Source: Stichopus chloronotus (Eukaryota; Echinodermata; Holothuroidea; Aspidochirotida; Stichopodidae). From it: DNA of 64,000 nt. The position numbers and the translations under genes were made by a program. The stretch's first letter is position 1. Each line of letters begins with the position of its first letter. Shown one piece after another: positions 1 through 11,785 of this stretch. Location of the stretch: NCBI GenBank assembly GCA_021234535.1, contig CM037840.1, forward strand, positions 458,909 to 522,908. Reading direction: 5' to 3'. The notes beneath the pieces are model-generated. The model did not search any database and was not told where the DNA came from. It was given only the letters and a program-made list of their open reading frames with translations.

Positions 1-1194
1 CTGTGCCCACTCGTCCTTGGCTGCAAGAATAGATGAAGCAATTGCTCTGGTGACCTCGTACCTTTCAATAATCTGGTTGCAAAAGTCTGATATTTTCGCC
101 ACTTCTTTTGCATGCTCCTTTGTGAGAAGGTCTTTTGACTCTGTTAACTTCTTCAAATAAATATCTAATCTTTCTAGTTTGTTGACAAGATCTTTTTCAT
201 TTTTTTCACAGTTGTCTTTAAACAGTTGGTGTTCATTGTTGTATTTTCTTTCGGTACCTGATCTAATATCATCATACTTTTTACTCAGTTTCTTAATTTC
301 TTTTTTATACTTGCGCTTTGTTTGTCTTTCCTCATGTTTCCTTCTCTTCTCTATGTCTGTTAAGCCTTGCTCTTTTTCATGTTTGCGTTCTTCAAGTTTC
401 TGCTTGATTTTGTTGACTTGCTCTTTGTGCTGATTGATCAATTTATCTGTCTGTTTGGCGACGTTTCCATTTATTTTTTGTTTGGTTGCTTCAACCTTCT
501 TCGGTAACTCGTATAATTTACTTTTAAGTTTCTCCACTTCTGCAATTTTCGATTCCAACAATTTTATTTCAATTTGTGCTAATTCAGCGACGTCATGCAG
601 GTCATGACCTTTGTGCTTACTGTAAATACAAATCACACAAATTGGTTCATTTATACAAGTACTGCAGCATAATTTGGCGTTCTCCTCTACATGTTTCCGA
701 CATCTTGGATCCTCTGTTAGTCTTGCCAACTTTTCCAATGTTATGTTCCTATCATCAACTTTATCCAGTTTTAGAGTGCGTGGTTTATGATCGGTAAACA
801 TTTTACTGCTGATGTGAACATTGTAACAGTGTTCGCATAAGAAATCTTTGCACTTGAAGCAATATGCCGAAGCTTTTTTGTCCTTGGAACAACTTACACA
901 TTCCTTTACCACATCATCTTCAAACGCTTTTTGCAGTTGAATAAACTCAACAACACTTTTTATATGAAAATCAGTCTTAAACCCATCCATTCCATTATCT
1001 GGTACAGCGCATTGCTGTTTACACATTGGACATTCAATTGTTCCATCAAGACTTGCGTCTTCCAATGACAGCAGGCATTTGCTGCAGTATCGATGGAGAC
1101 ATGGTAACGATTTCACGTCTTGAAATATTTCCAAGCACACGGGACAGAGAAAGAAGTTTTCTTCTAAGTCCCTCAGAGGAGTTGATGAAGCCAT
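1..1194 (-). CDS. TRIM-type RING/B-box/coiled-coil protein, 5' part (locus T1), cut by window edge
   Basis: The frame is open for 398 codons from an ATG at 1194-1192 to the left edge with no stop; I checked every codon. It aligns base for base, with no net indel over 1194 bases, to the start of the intact locus at 58756-60954; there are 9 mismatches in the first 180 aligned bases. Visible domains are a C3HC4 RING (about residues 17-58), a first B-box (about 99-136), a second B-box (about 165-197) and a Lys/Glu-rich coiled coil from about 205 to the edge. All zinc ligands look intact. The propeller would lie left of the window. RING TRIM proteins are normally E3 ubiquitin ligases, so that role is inferred. 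The coiled coil is more basic than in the sister copies, with several KK/RK pairs around residues 285-305. Whether this copy is a full gene cannot be told from here. Confidence 0.88.
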   Translation of the reverse strand, partial: MASSTPLRDLEENFFLCPVCLEIFQDVKSLPCLHRYCSKCLLSLEDASLDGTIECPMCKQQCAVPDNGMDGFKTDFHIKSVVEFIQLQKAFEDDVVKECVSCSKDKKASAYCFKCKDFLCEHCYNVHISSKMFTDHKPRTLKLDKVDDRNITLEKLARLTEDPRCRKHVEENAKLCCSTCINEPICVICIYSKHKGHDLHDVAELAQIEIKLLESKIAEVEKLKSKLYELPKKVEATKQKINGNVAKQTDKLINQHKEQVNKIKQKLEERKHEKEQGLTDIEKRRKHEERQTKRKYKKEIKKLSKKYDDIRSGTERKYNNEHQLFKDNCEKNEKDLVNKLERLDIYLKKLTESKDLLTKEHAKEVAKISDFCNQIIERYEVTRAIASSILAAKDEWAQ

Positions 1195-1226
1195 TGTAAA
1201 GAATATTTGATTTCTCAGCAATTTTT

Positions 1227-1229
1227 CTG
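1227..1229 (-). other. Candidate 3' splice site in the 5' UTR of T1
   Basis: Read on the minus strand, a pyrimidine-rich stretch ending TTTCAG lies about 33 bases before the ATG. The two intact TRIM loci have an acceptor-like TTTTTACAG at a similar distance. This suggests a non-coding first exon spliced to a single coding exon. It is inferred from consensus and position only. Confidence 0.4.
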
Positions 1230-1413
1230 AAAGTATACAGAGAAGATTCATATTAAAGTTAGCACTTATCATGAACGGAGTACTTACGAAAGTATCTTTA
1301 CAATTGCGTTAAGATCGTTAGTACATGAGTACGTGGTCACTGAAAATCCTACAGGCCTTTTGTTTATTAAATTGCCTATTATATGTTATATCCATTAACA
1401 TCATTACCGTCAT

Positions 1414-1414
<1 letters not shown>

Positions 1415-1494
<80 letters not shown>
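1415..1494 (+). repeat. (ATC)n microsatellite
   Basis: About 80 bases of perfect trinucleotide repeat, reading ATG on the minus strand, lie about 220 bases upstream of T1. The poly-Met and poly-Ile frames it opens are artefacts. A similar array sits upstream of the TRIM gene at 20913-23129, where it is the tail of a LINE fragment. No LINE is visible beside this one. Confidence 0.97.
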
Positions 1495-1560
1495 TTTTAT
1501 GATCATAGTGCTTTATCTCATATCTATACACTCACAAAAACAAAGTAAAATAAGAAGTCC

Positions 1561-1745
1561 ATAACTTTTTGGTAAAATTTTACCCACAGTTAATGTAAAT
1601 CTTACATTATGATGTAACAATTTTACTAAAATGTAGTAAAATTTACCAAAATTATGTAGAATTTACAAATACTGCTTACACTGATTTACATAAAATTCAT
1701 GGAGTTCTTATTTTACATAATTTAAGTAAATAATTTTCTGAGTGT
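1561..1745 (+). repeat. AT-rich segment with inverted TTTTGGTAAAATTTTAC repeat
   Basis: The TTTTGGTAAAATTTTAC motif near 1568 recurs inverted near 1648 with one base missing. Further TTTACAT/ATGTAAA pieces run to 1740. It could be a decayed MITE or a fold-back sequence. No coding frame. Confidence 0.5.
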
Positions 1746-3296
1746 ACGTAGCATACAAGGAGGAGATATTGTTCTCCCTTGAGCTGTTAAATTCGCCAAA
1801 AATGACTCTTAAATGGTAGCCCACCTTACATCCCTTGTAGTACTCAACCTAAACTTGGTGGGTAAGTAGTCTTTACGTGGGGGTACCTCATGGTATGCAA
1901 ATGACATAGATCGGGATTACCCACCGAGGTTAGGAGGCGAGAAGAGGTGTCCAAATATTTATGTACAACAGAAGTGTTTCACGGTCTCCTCCTAGACGGT
2001 AATTCGGATGAACCTCAAACTTGGTGAGTAGGTGTCCAGGTATGAGGTGTAGTGTCCGCCCGAGCGATGACGCCATAGGTCAAGGTCAAACGTCATAGCG
2101 CAAATGTTACAATAGCGCATAACACATTGTGTACCCACCCACTGGTAGTGCATAGAGTCAACATGACTTTTACATCTTTGCCTTTTTCATGAATGTAATA
2201 CCTTATTTCAAACTAAGCAACCATGTTTTGAGCTGAGTGATCATGTCTGGTAGTAATTATGTCATTTTCCATGGGTTAGTGTCTTAGCTCACTCAGTATA
2301 TTTTTACAGTGTAGCGTATGCCTACTACACAGTTGTACAGGAACTCGAGTTGTTTACCTGCTGTGAAGATAATACTGAAGCACGCATAACGCGCTTTTCA
2401 GGGCATTCCAAACATCCAGAGTGACGGCGCGGGCGGATCTGCGGAATACTTTGACGTGCATACATTTCTAGGCACACTTTTCACGCACACTCGATTTCTA
2501 CGCACATGTTTACGCACATACGGGTATTTGTACCGTTCGACACATATGCGTTGTATATTTTATTACTATAAATCACTAAGCTAAGTAACTTGAATATCCA
2601 GCACTTTTACCCACAACGGGCGTTGTGAATCACTGATGAAAATAATGTACAGCTCATCCTACTGCGGAAGTACATGAAATGATGTATGAATGACCATGTA
2701 AAATGATATGGATGAGATCTGAGACTCCGTGGATTGCCCACTTGTTCTATTTGTGACTGATTACTAAACCTGAACTATGGTTTGACAATAATGGTGGGAT
2801 GTTGCGTGGGTGTTAGGGGTGTTAGGGTGACGTTCAGAAGATACACAGTGGCGTTAGTGGCTGGGACCCCCAGGCACCAGCCCATTTTTGGGACCAGGCG
2901 CCTCAGGACTTCTAGGCTGTGTACAATCTTGAAGCATTTCTAGCTAGCGTGTAAGTCTTAAGGACTACCCCCCCCCCCCCCCCCCCTCGACAGTTGTATC
3001 AACGCCACCCGGCCGGATTCTGCCTGCACAGCTGTCAAATAACAAACTTAATGTGTAACCAATCTCGCTTGCGAAATATATCCAGCAAACACTGGTCAAA
3101 CTTTACTCACATGTTCAAGATGAAAGTTAAATATGAGCTTAAGATTAAGAGGAAGATTCTTGGACCTATAAACAGTTGATAGTGCTCTAATTGGTAACAG
3201 TAATTACGTGTCTTTACAAGCAAATTCAATTCATTTATTTCCTACCGATTCACTGCATTGATATAGGGTTGTTATTATTGGAGCCATCTGATGCCG
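1746..3296. other. Intergenic, no gene recognised
   Basis: No convincing reading frame. It holds a tandem nuclear-receptor-type half-site (AGGTCAAGGTCA at 2077-2088), an imperfect direct repeat of an ACTTGGTGRGTA motif (near 1853 and 2018) and a run of 19 C at 2968-2986. The 61-codon frame at 2994 starts right after the C-run and has no recognisable content. Confidence 0.6.
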
Positions 3297-3930
3297 TTGC
3301 ATGTGGCAAGCCAAATGCCCAACAATTAGAGAAACTTGGAATATCACTTCATAAATCAGGTTAAACGACCGATAACCCGGGTTTATCGACACCAAAGGCT
3401 CAATAATTCGATAAAATTGGTTCAGTTGGTAAACCTGGTTTATCATTTTGATAAACTTGGATGTTTGAGCAATCTTGTTGTTCAACCTGGTTTTCCGACT
3501 GATAAACTTGGTTTTCGATTTGATAAACCAGGTTGATCACTGTATGGTTCATAAACTTGGCTTATCAAATTTGATAAACCTGTTCTAGTGAATTGATAAA
3601 ACAGGTTTATAAAAACAACTTGGCTTATTAGTTCATAAAACTGGTTTAGCACTTTACCCATAAATCTGGTTTCTCAAATTACGGGTCATTTGTCTTGCCA
3701 TACGCCTATGAAGTGAAACCAGGGTTGTCAATCGATAAACCAAGTTTTCGAATCATTGAGCAATGTGTGTCGATAAACCTGGGTTTTTGACTGATAAACC
3801 TGCTCTGTAGGCTGATAAACAGGGTTCTCGATTTGATTAACCAGATTTATCAAACAAGAACAAAAACTTGGCTTACCTATTGATTAACTTGGTTTATCGA
3901 ATTACTTGGCATTTGGCTTGCCACGTTGCA
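3297..3930. mobile_element. TIR-bounded array of GATAAACC/GGTTTATC palindromes (MITE-like)
   Basis: The ends are inverted repeats of about 23 bases: TTGCATGTGGCAAGCCAAAT at 3297-3316 matches the reverse complement of 3908-3930 with few changes. Between them, many degenerate copies of GATAAACC and its complement GGTTTATC alternate every 20-60 bases. A third, decayed terminal-like motif (CATTTGTCTTGCCATACG) sits near 3688. No reading frame of note. The layout fits a non-autonomous DNA transposon with sub-terminal repeats, or a fold-back element. No clear target-site duplication was found. Confidence 0.6.
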
Positions 3931-6400
3931 GCACATTCAAGTCTAGAGTGTAAATGATAAATTTAAAGAGGAGACATTTACGACGTGTCTAAAGAAAGAT
4001 GTTAAAAAAGTAGAGTAAATTCTCAATTAATTACCACCTTATAAGGTACAAACCTTTAATGATTCTCAGCACCAACGTATTCCAACAGCATGTGTAGCCA
4101 CGTCACGTAGCGCCACATGAGCATCGCCTTATACCGGTACTTCTTGTCTGGAGGTATGGCGTGTCTCTCCGTACGAGACATAGAGTGTATAATGTATTAC
4201 ATGTTTGGTTTGATGTACTTACCTTGTAGTTGCTTGCGTTGAAGTTCTTCCTCTAACCTGCTTATAACTTACTCCATTACAATACTTTACACAATTAACC
4301 GTTGACTGCTGTATAACACTTATTATTGTTATAACTTAGTCAGCCATTGAATTTGATGGGAAAGGTGTCAATACAACTCCAACTCTAAAAGAATAATTTA
4401 AAAAAGAATGTAAAACGTCTATGCATTAGACCGTTACGGTAGTCATATTAACAGCCCATGAATTCAAGATGCTTAAGTAAATGTCATACATTAATGTGGC
4501 AAATGTGACAATGTTTCTACTATGGTTGCTAAAATGAATGGCCCTCCTTTCCTCTCGTAAACACAATTGGTTACACATCTAGAGCAAATACAAATTGTGA
4601 ACAACACCATGAAGACAATAATGAGTAGAACTTTTCCAAGTTACTCCCTGATCAACATCTTTCCAAGATTGAACTGCCCTGCTGTCTTTTTGATTCTCTT
4701 CATATTGCAAACAAATGAACAGCACCCATTTTCCCGCAGTAGATTAACTTAATGTTACAACTACTGTGTGGGCTGTAGATACTCTACAATAGTAGGAACT
4801 GCCTTTTTCTCCAGAATGAATTCATATTTAATAGTGACACACACTCTAAACAAATGGAGGCGAAGAAGTTTTTCGTTGTATATATAACTACATCTTTGGA
4901 CAAAACAGAAGGAAAGCAGCGGTTTATTCTATTTTTTTTTTATTATAGATAACCTGATAATATTGAGGGAAAACAGCTTTTCATCGTTTAGCTGTTTGAG
5001 AGTTTCCTTATTCTTAAAATTCAAGTGAATTTGTGTTAAGCCGTTTCATGAGAACACGTACCTTTTGCCTTACAGAATTGTGTTTTTCGTGTTGTTTCTT
5101 GACGGCATTCTGGTGTATCTATTTCTATGATATTCACAGTTGTTGTGTTCAGCCACTATAGCTATTATTATATTTTTGTTGTTTCTGGTCCGAGGGTAAG
5201 ACCAATTCATTTCGATTCCAGACCAAGACCGGGTAGTCTGTTACATGGAATGCAGCGGGACCGGACTCGGAACTGAGACCGATTGAGGTGACTAAAAATA
5301 CTCAGTCTGTAAATGACAACAAAAAATTATGAAGAAGGAATCATCGAAAAAAAAAAACCGGTAAATGAAAAAGAAATGTTGTAAATCGGAAGTATTACTA
5401 GAGGAAAATCATTAATGTTGGTTTTTTTTTTCTAGTTTTAAATTAGTGCGCCAACAACACCTGTTCCAACAAATATCGCAACATGCTTACTGAGATAAAA
5501 GGTGACCAGATCAGTTCTCTCATACATGCGTCATATTAAAGATGGAATATGAGTTGAAAATTTATTAGTGAAAGTCAGATTTCCGGAATACGTCATAGCC
5601 ACTACATTCTTCTTATGGAAAGACGTATTTCGTCCATGAGGGAACCTCGCTTGTACATTTTAAACTAAAGAAAGGGAACCACCTCTAGTTTTCAAACTAA
5701 CATATACACCCCATATCAAAACGCATCACCTAAAAGAGGCCATTCTGAAACACTGGAATTTAATTTCAGAGTATCCGCTTTTATCCAAGTTGTTTCGGAA
5801 CAAACTGATTCTTGCCTATAAAAGGGTCCCAAATCTAAAAGATTTACTTGTCAAATCAAGGTTTCAAAGTAATGAAGAATCGTTCGACAGTCAGGACACA
5901 CACGAAGATCTACTGAATGAGCTCATAGCTGCACTCTGAGCTTATACTCGTTTACGTGCACTAAAGAACACGCATTTCTAAAAAATAAAATGTCACGACA
6001 CTTATGCCTAAAATATAAAATATTAAAGGGCTTACTACTGATGACGCTCCTCCACATTTGAGTATGAGAGCAGAAACTGGTTTAGTTGGTCATAAGAACC
6101 ACTACTCTGTCATATCACTATTTAAAAGTATGTCTATTCTACTGCTCAAAAGTACGTCATTTCAAAATGCTGGAAATGTTTCACCAAGGGTACATGCAAC
6201 AAGCTCATGTTATATCTGGGCGTATCCCCTAAAAAATTTCCCTTCGGGTTCTGCGTCGCTCGTTGCATTAGTGCTCAACCGCCTAGTCCCATTTTTCATT
6301 TTTTTTTTTACATTGTGGTCTGTATTTTATATTTGTCAAAATTACACTCTTCAATTTCTTCATAAACGAAACAACCATTGACTTTCCCTTGCTTGTAACA
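3931..6400. other. Intergenic, no gene recognised
   Basis: AT-rich DNA with only short random frames. The region 5170-5290 has a cluster of degenerate GACC/GAGACC motifs. The 107-codon frame at 6058 lacks any recognisable domain and is not found elsewhere in the window. Confidence 0.55.
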
Positions 6401-7150
6401 GTCCATCATGTGGAACGAACACTCCTCCGTAGTCTCATTAGTTAACACACCATGAACCGAAAACGTCTATAATTTATAACATCTATAATATTACAATTTA
6501 CCTGTCTAACGTGATTCATAAACTAAGGAAGACAGTTTAAAAAACAAAAACAAAAAACAAATAATCACAGACTTTTCTTCCTAGATCTTGTTAAGTTCAC
6601 GATATCGAATAATTTCAAGGTGAATCCGACTTATGGATAAGTATGACATTTCAAAGCTATTAATTACGTCATTTATCATTAATAAGACATCCAATACAAT
6701 AATATCAAATAGGTTTTGTCATTTCTCAATGCTGACAGAAAAATCTCGCAAATGGAGCTAAATTACAAAATGTAGCAGATTTTGGCCAAAATATGACAAT
6801 TTGATAACGATATAGCATTACCTTTTTTGTATATTGGAGCTAAATTGCTAAAATTTTCAGTTGTTACCGCAAATGTGTCTGTTTTTATTAAAATACAAGC
6901 TTATTCAAAAAGAGACCATTCCTAGCCAGAAAACGTCCCTCTGTTGATAAAATCTTTGATTATGATGTCATAACTTTTATATTCTCTAGAGAAATAAAGT
7001 ACATTAAAATGCAGTTGACCCCAATTATCATTTCTTAAGATTTATGATAAAATTAAGCAGTCATTAATATTCATTAAATTGTTACATTGTGGTCTTCATC
7101 TAATATTTGTCAAATTTACACTCTTTAATTTCTTCATTAACGAATACAAT
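6400..7150 (+). repeat. R-family monomer, forward orientation
   Basis: Matches the tandem array at 44.8-49.96 kb. Shared landmarks in order are: AACACACCATGAACCGAAAA; CTAGATCTTGTTAAGTTC; AAGGTGAATCCGACTTATGG; the CRE-like core (here degenerate, ATTACGTCAT); CAGATTTTGGCCAAAATATG; and TTCTTCATTAACGAA. Not coding. Confidence 0.8.
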
Positions 7151-8111
7151 TAATTGCCTATATATGCCTAACAAGAAAAAATACCGACAATGTGCAACGC
7201 TCAGCATTATCTGTTTTGCCTAGTTTTCACGAAACTTTGAAAAGCCTCGGAAATTATATTTTACATGTAATACATATAAACACAAATTCCAACAGATTGC
7301 CAGTCAGAGTTTCAGTCTAAGACTTTTGAGAGTAGCCAGTTCTTTTCTTGATGCATATCAGGTGGTCTTTATTTTTTTTTCACTTTCTTCATCACTGTTT
7401 TGTTGAAATTGTATCCTACTTTTCACATTTTTATGAGAAGGGTTACACACTCTGTGAACTCATGCCCCTTGTAGAATCAAATGAAAAACAAAATGTCATA
7501 TATATTGGGGGAATCAGAAGATAAAATTGTTTTCTCCGTAAGAAACTCATACATTGTATTAGTTGTTAGCAATCTGACACTTACAGAACACCGTAGAAAA
7601 TACCCTGCGTGTGTCTTACGGCGTTACAGTTTCAGACGGTCTTTTGAGGTACCGAACGACCAAAATAGGACCTAATGTTATTCCATAGTGTAACCTGTCA
7701 ATGTGTAATCCTACCGTAAAAATGTACGCGAAATTAAATGATTTATAACTATACAATACTGACCCACATACAATTAAAACAACAAGCATTCTGTGTTAGG
7801 TTATCTACTTTTTTATATTTATGATGCTACTTTAATACAGGAAAGAAATAAAGACGTGATGAGAAAATAAATCGTAACAGAAACTACGGATGAAAATCAG
7901 TTCCATCTCAGTTGTACATAATTTGTATCAAAATGAAAGACTGAAAGAAAGAAAGAAAGAAAGAAAGAAGTGGAGAAAGAGAGAAATGAACCGATTTCCT
8001 CAGTTTAGGAATCATATTAAGCAGGTAAATGTTAATGATTTCTATATCAAATCAGAGACGTTTTCTGTTCATGGTGTGTTTGAGACTGAGACTTTGGATG
8101 GTTGTTTGTTA
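7150..8111 (+). repeat. R-family inner module, copy 1 (with GAAA tract and start of an inverted R monomer)
   Basis: Homologous to 49960-50930 in the same orientation and, over about 7440-7920, to 29290-29880 inverted. It includes a (GAAA)n tract at 7944-7971. The 64-codon frame at 7481 has a partial counterpart in the inverted copy (shared VVSNLTLT and HRRK pieces), but the frames diverge and end differently. The last 120 bases are the beginning of an inverted R monomer interrupted by the LINE. Confidence 0.75.
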
Positions 8112-10173
8112 TTTATTTTATCATTATAAAAGAGGGTAAGAATCAGTTAGCCAAAGCTAATTTTTCCCAAAGCTCTCTGTACAATGTAAGAGACATCAAA
8201 AGTTAGAAATGAAATAAAAAATAAAAGAAATATAAAACAATTCATAATTATGACATATTAAAAATAAACCGGTTTTATAAGGAAAATTAAATGAAACGTA
8301 AGAAAAAAAAAAGTTCCAATATATACAGCAGAATAGGACATGGAAAAAGATTAAAGTACACGAAAGGTGAAGAAAAGGGGGGAGGTGGGACTTCCAAGCA
8401 TAGGAAAGAAAGCCATGTAAACTATAAAAGGTTCTCATAAAAATAAAAGGAAATCGCATACAGTTCATACTTAAGACAAATAAATATAAACCAGTTATAT
8501 GAAACGTAAAAGAAACTAAAGAAGGCAAATATATACAACAGCATAAGACAAGGAAAAAACACAAGAATTGATAAGAGAGGACTTCCAAACATACAATAAG
8601 AACTACGTGAATCATAAAGAGGTACATAAGACTAAGATAGCAAACGGGCAGTAAGAATATCATGAAATTTGTTTCATAAGAGCTTTAAAACGATTTAAAT
8701 TAGTGGCACTCTTAATTATACTGGGAGGATTGTTCCATTCTTTTGCAGCGATATAAGATAACCTTTTGTTATTAAAATCAGTTCTGCCTCCTGATATGTA
8801 TAACATTTGCGAGGACGTTGACCGTAGGCCATGGTCATGAATAGAGTGTGTATACTGAATCATATCTCTCATGTAAGAAGGGGTATGGCCATTAAGAGAT
8901 TTATACACCATAACCAGACGCTTTTCCTTTACACTTTGTAAAAATGTTTTCCATCCTAGTTTATTAAAAAGGTCTTCGGATCTCTTTCATATGCGGCATC
9001 AAGTATTATTCGGGCAGCACTCTTTAGAAGCTTTTCTATTCTCATTATATTATGGCACGTACATGAACTCCATACAAGGTTACAGTAGTAAAAGAAGGGT
9101 AAAATATATCCGTCAAAAAATATTATCCTTGTAGGTACGTCAATAAATTTCTTAATCCTTCTCAATAATGCTAAACGAGTACTTACAATTTAGACACATA
9201 ATCGATTTGTTGTTTCCACGTCAAATCTGAATCTATCCTAACTCCCAGTAACTTCTCCTGCTGGGTGTTCTTTAGTTTGTTGTCATCAAAAGAAACGTTC
9301 AGGGAGTCTGCTTCGGACAGAGTGTGCTGCCTCTGTTTAGAGCATATCAACATGATTTTTGTTTTGTCTACATTTACTATACCATTTTGTTATCATTGCA
9401 CCATTTACAAATATTTTTAGATCCTCGCTTAACTTTATGGATAGTTCTTCAGTAGGCCTTCTCTTACCAGAAACATGGAAAGTTGTGTCATCAGCATACA
9501 TGTCAGCTGAACAGTGTGAAAGACATAAGTCAAAATCATTGATGTAAATAAGGAACAAAAGTGGGCCAATTATTGACCCCTGAGGTACACCGCTTACAAC
9601 TGCCAAAGGATTTGAGTACGTTCCATTTAAGTGGACACATTGCTTCCTGTCGGATAAGTATGATTGAAACCAATAAATAGCGTTCTTGGAACAGTGATAT
9701 AAATATAATTTCCTAAGTAAAATATCATGGTTTACAAGATCAAATGCCTTTCGTAAGTCTAGAAGGATAGATCCTATCATTTCACCATCATCAATGACTT
9801 TAAACCATTTGTCTATCATCTTTTAGTAAAGCGGTTTCACATGAGTGCTTTGCTCGGAAACCAGACTGTGCGACTCTGAGAAGTTTAAATCTCTCTATAA
9901 AATCGTAAAAGGCTATGTGAACGTGCTTTTCTAGAATTTTTGAAACAATCGGCAGTACAGAGATTGGTGTATAGTTGCCTACATCTAGACTTGACCCGCT
10001 TTTATAAATAGGCACTACTTTTGTTTGTTTCCATCGGGTTGGAAAAACATTTTGCCTGATACTTAGATTAAGTATATGGGTGAGACTCGGGACTATATAT
10101 ACAAGGCACACACAATTTAAGAATGTAGGCACTTATTCCATCAATATTTGTCGCCTTTTTTGTGTCAACAGAC
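8112..10173 (-). mobile_element. 5'-truncated LINE inserted in the R repeat
   Basis: Comparison with the empty homologous site (around 50917, where the R sequence is continuous) places the insertion between about 8111 and 10173. It reads on the minus strand. The 5' end is cut inside the reverse transcriptase and the 3' end finishes in an A-rich tail (8112-8130). A short TTA is shared at both edges, a possible target duplication. The 3' UTR (8225-8640) contains two imperfect direct copies of a roughly 215-bp unit, each with an ATATATACARCA motif. The clade is probably within the Jockey/CR1/L2 group; I cannot resolve it further. Confidence 0.85.
8660..10132 (-). pseudogene. LINE reverse transcriptase, frameshifted and 5'-truncated
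   Basis: Read from 10132 downward, the pieces come in family order: a GNYTPISVLPIVSKILEK segment, QSGFRAKHS, DLRKAFDLVNHD (with the motif A Asp), SGVPQGSIIGPLLFL, then MYADDTTF with the YADD catalytic centre. The C-terminal thumb and connection pieces are at 8956-9165 and 8660-8911. At least three frame breaks (near 9820, 9170-9335 and 8930-8955) show it is dead. The endonuclease domain is absent. The enzyme in living relatives copies the element's own RNA at a nicked target. Confidence 0.9.
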
Positions 10174-11785
10174 CATTACATGTGACGGAAAGACTATAAA
10201 AAGTATGAGATTATGAAAAATGTTTCTATCAAAAGCGTGGCGATTTAGTGGGAATTGAATAAGCATGTATATTTATGAAATAGACACATTTGTGGTAAAG
10301 ATTGAAAATATCAGCGTTTTGGCTCCAATTTACCAAAACGCTATAGCATTATCAAATTGTCATATTTTGGCCAAAATCTGCTACATTTTCGATTTTACTC
10401 TGTTACCGAGATCTTTGTGTCAGCGTTGAGAAATGATCGATCCCATGTGATATTACTGTATTGGAGGCTTTATTAACGATAAATGACGTCATTAATAGTT
10501 TTCAAAAGTCATACTTATCTATAAGTCGGATTCAGTCAATGATTGTTTTCGTTTATGAAGAAATTAAAGGGTGTAATTTTGACAAATAGGCCTATTAGCT
10601 GAAAACCACAATGTTGCAATTTGATGAATATTTATGGCTGCTTAATTTTATAATGGAATAATGAAAGATGACAATCCATTTTGTGTGAACTTCATTTTGA
10701 AGCACTGTAAATAATTTTGACTGTTTTCGAGGTCTGAACTGCTTGTCACTGAGTGGGCACGTTTATTTGTAAATGTTGTTCAAATGCAAAAAAAAAAATG
10801 TACAATACCGAAAAGTTGAGCCGTCCATATTGGACCAACTACGTTCGCCCAATGCTAAACCATCGTAATATCTCAAATTGGAGACAGAGTTTGTGAATAT
10901 TCATACTTCGTTCCCTTTTCGCCTAGTGGCTAATGTCGAAAAAGAAAACTTAGTAAAATGTTACATACTTACACTCAATGTGAAAGACGAAAGTGCAAGA
11001 GCTCATATAAAATGTCTATTGCGACTACACATGTCCTCCATTAACAGTGCACCATTCTATTGGTTCAACTTCAGGTGGAGTAATCACGTGACATTATATC
11101 CAACTGTTGAAGACGTCAGAGTAGGGTCAGTGTGTTTGATTTATTAACAACACCAATCCAGTCAATGGTACGTCATTTCCATTAAGTATCCCATTTTTTC
11201 TTAACTTAAAATTTTGTCTTTATTTCCCTCTATTTATCACAAACTTGTCACCTGTAGAAACCTAGTTTTCCAAACGTAAACTAATTAATGGGAGTTACCT
11301 TTACTTAGTTGACAGTTAAGTTTTATTGTTAGCTACTATTATAGTAGCATCAACCTTCAATCGACGAATGAGCTTTTCATCCAATACAAAGGATTGAGTC
11401 TCATTAGGGAACAGTCTTTTGGAAGGAGAGGCAACTGAAAGTTTAATCTGTCGTAATTTTATTAGATTATTGCCGGTTAAATAAGAGAGTCAATGAATGA
11501 GTAGTGACTATTACCGTTAGACACCCTTTCTCTTTTTCGTCATATATCCAATTATCCGAGTAACCGTTATTCGCACCTGCTAATACCCGGCAATGAAAAA
11601 GATTACCTAAAACAATGGTTTGATGCCGAGAAGACTAAAGACGTTTAAGTCAGAACCGCTGGCTCATAAATCAAAACGACTGGTTGTCTCTTCTAAATCA
11701 AGACAGACTGGTGCATCAGAACAGCAGCTAGGGGCTGTTATTGGTTGGAGACATGAACGAACCTGAAGAGGCAGAAGTCTAGTTA
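10173..11785. repeat. R' module, copy 1 (inverted R monomer plus promoter-like segment)
   Basis: The first part (to about 10680) is an inverted R monomer with AATGACGTCATT at 10482-10493. The rest is a more unique module shared with 13040-14830 and 50930-52190. The 89-codon frame at 10878 ends in a stretch that also stays open in the other two copies (for example SINSAPFYWFNFRWSNHV). The start is not conserved and the segment fits a promoter better. The right edge joins the 3' flank of a TRIM fragment at about 11785. Confidence 0.8.
11004..11090 (-). promoter_or_regulatory. Promoter-like E-box/CCAAT/TATA cluster, copy 1
   Basis: On the minus strand the order is CACGTG (11090-11085), CCAAT (11063-11059), then a TATA-like ATTTTATATG (11013-11004). 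The CCAAT-to-TATA spacing of about 48 bases is typical of polymerase II promoters. The same three sites keep the same spacing in the R' copies at 14056-14142 and 51856-51942. No gene is seen directly downstream here. Confidence 0.4.

Noticed and set aside
7481..7675. 64-codon frame with a partial match in the inverted copy at 29507-29692
   Set aside because: Different ends and frame changes between copies; explained by shared repeat DNA.
8196..8663. 155-codon hydrophobic minus-strand protein with internal repeats
   Set aside because: It lies in the LINE 3' UTR and follows the roughly 215-bp duplicated A-rich unit; Phe/Leu/Tyr content is a composition effect.
10878..11147. 89-codon frame conserved in R' copies
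   Set aside because: The shared open part lacks a common start and coincides with a promoter-like motif cluster; kept as a regulatory reading, not as a gene.
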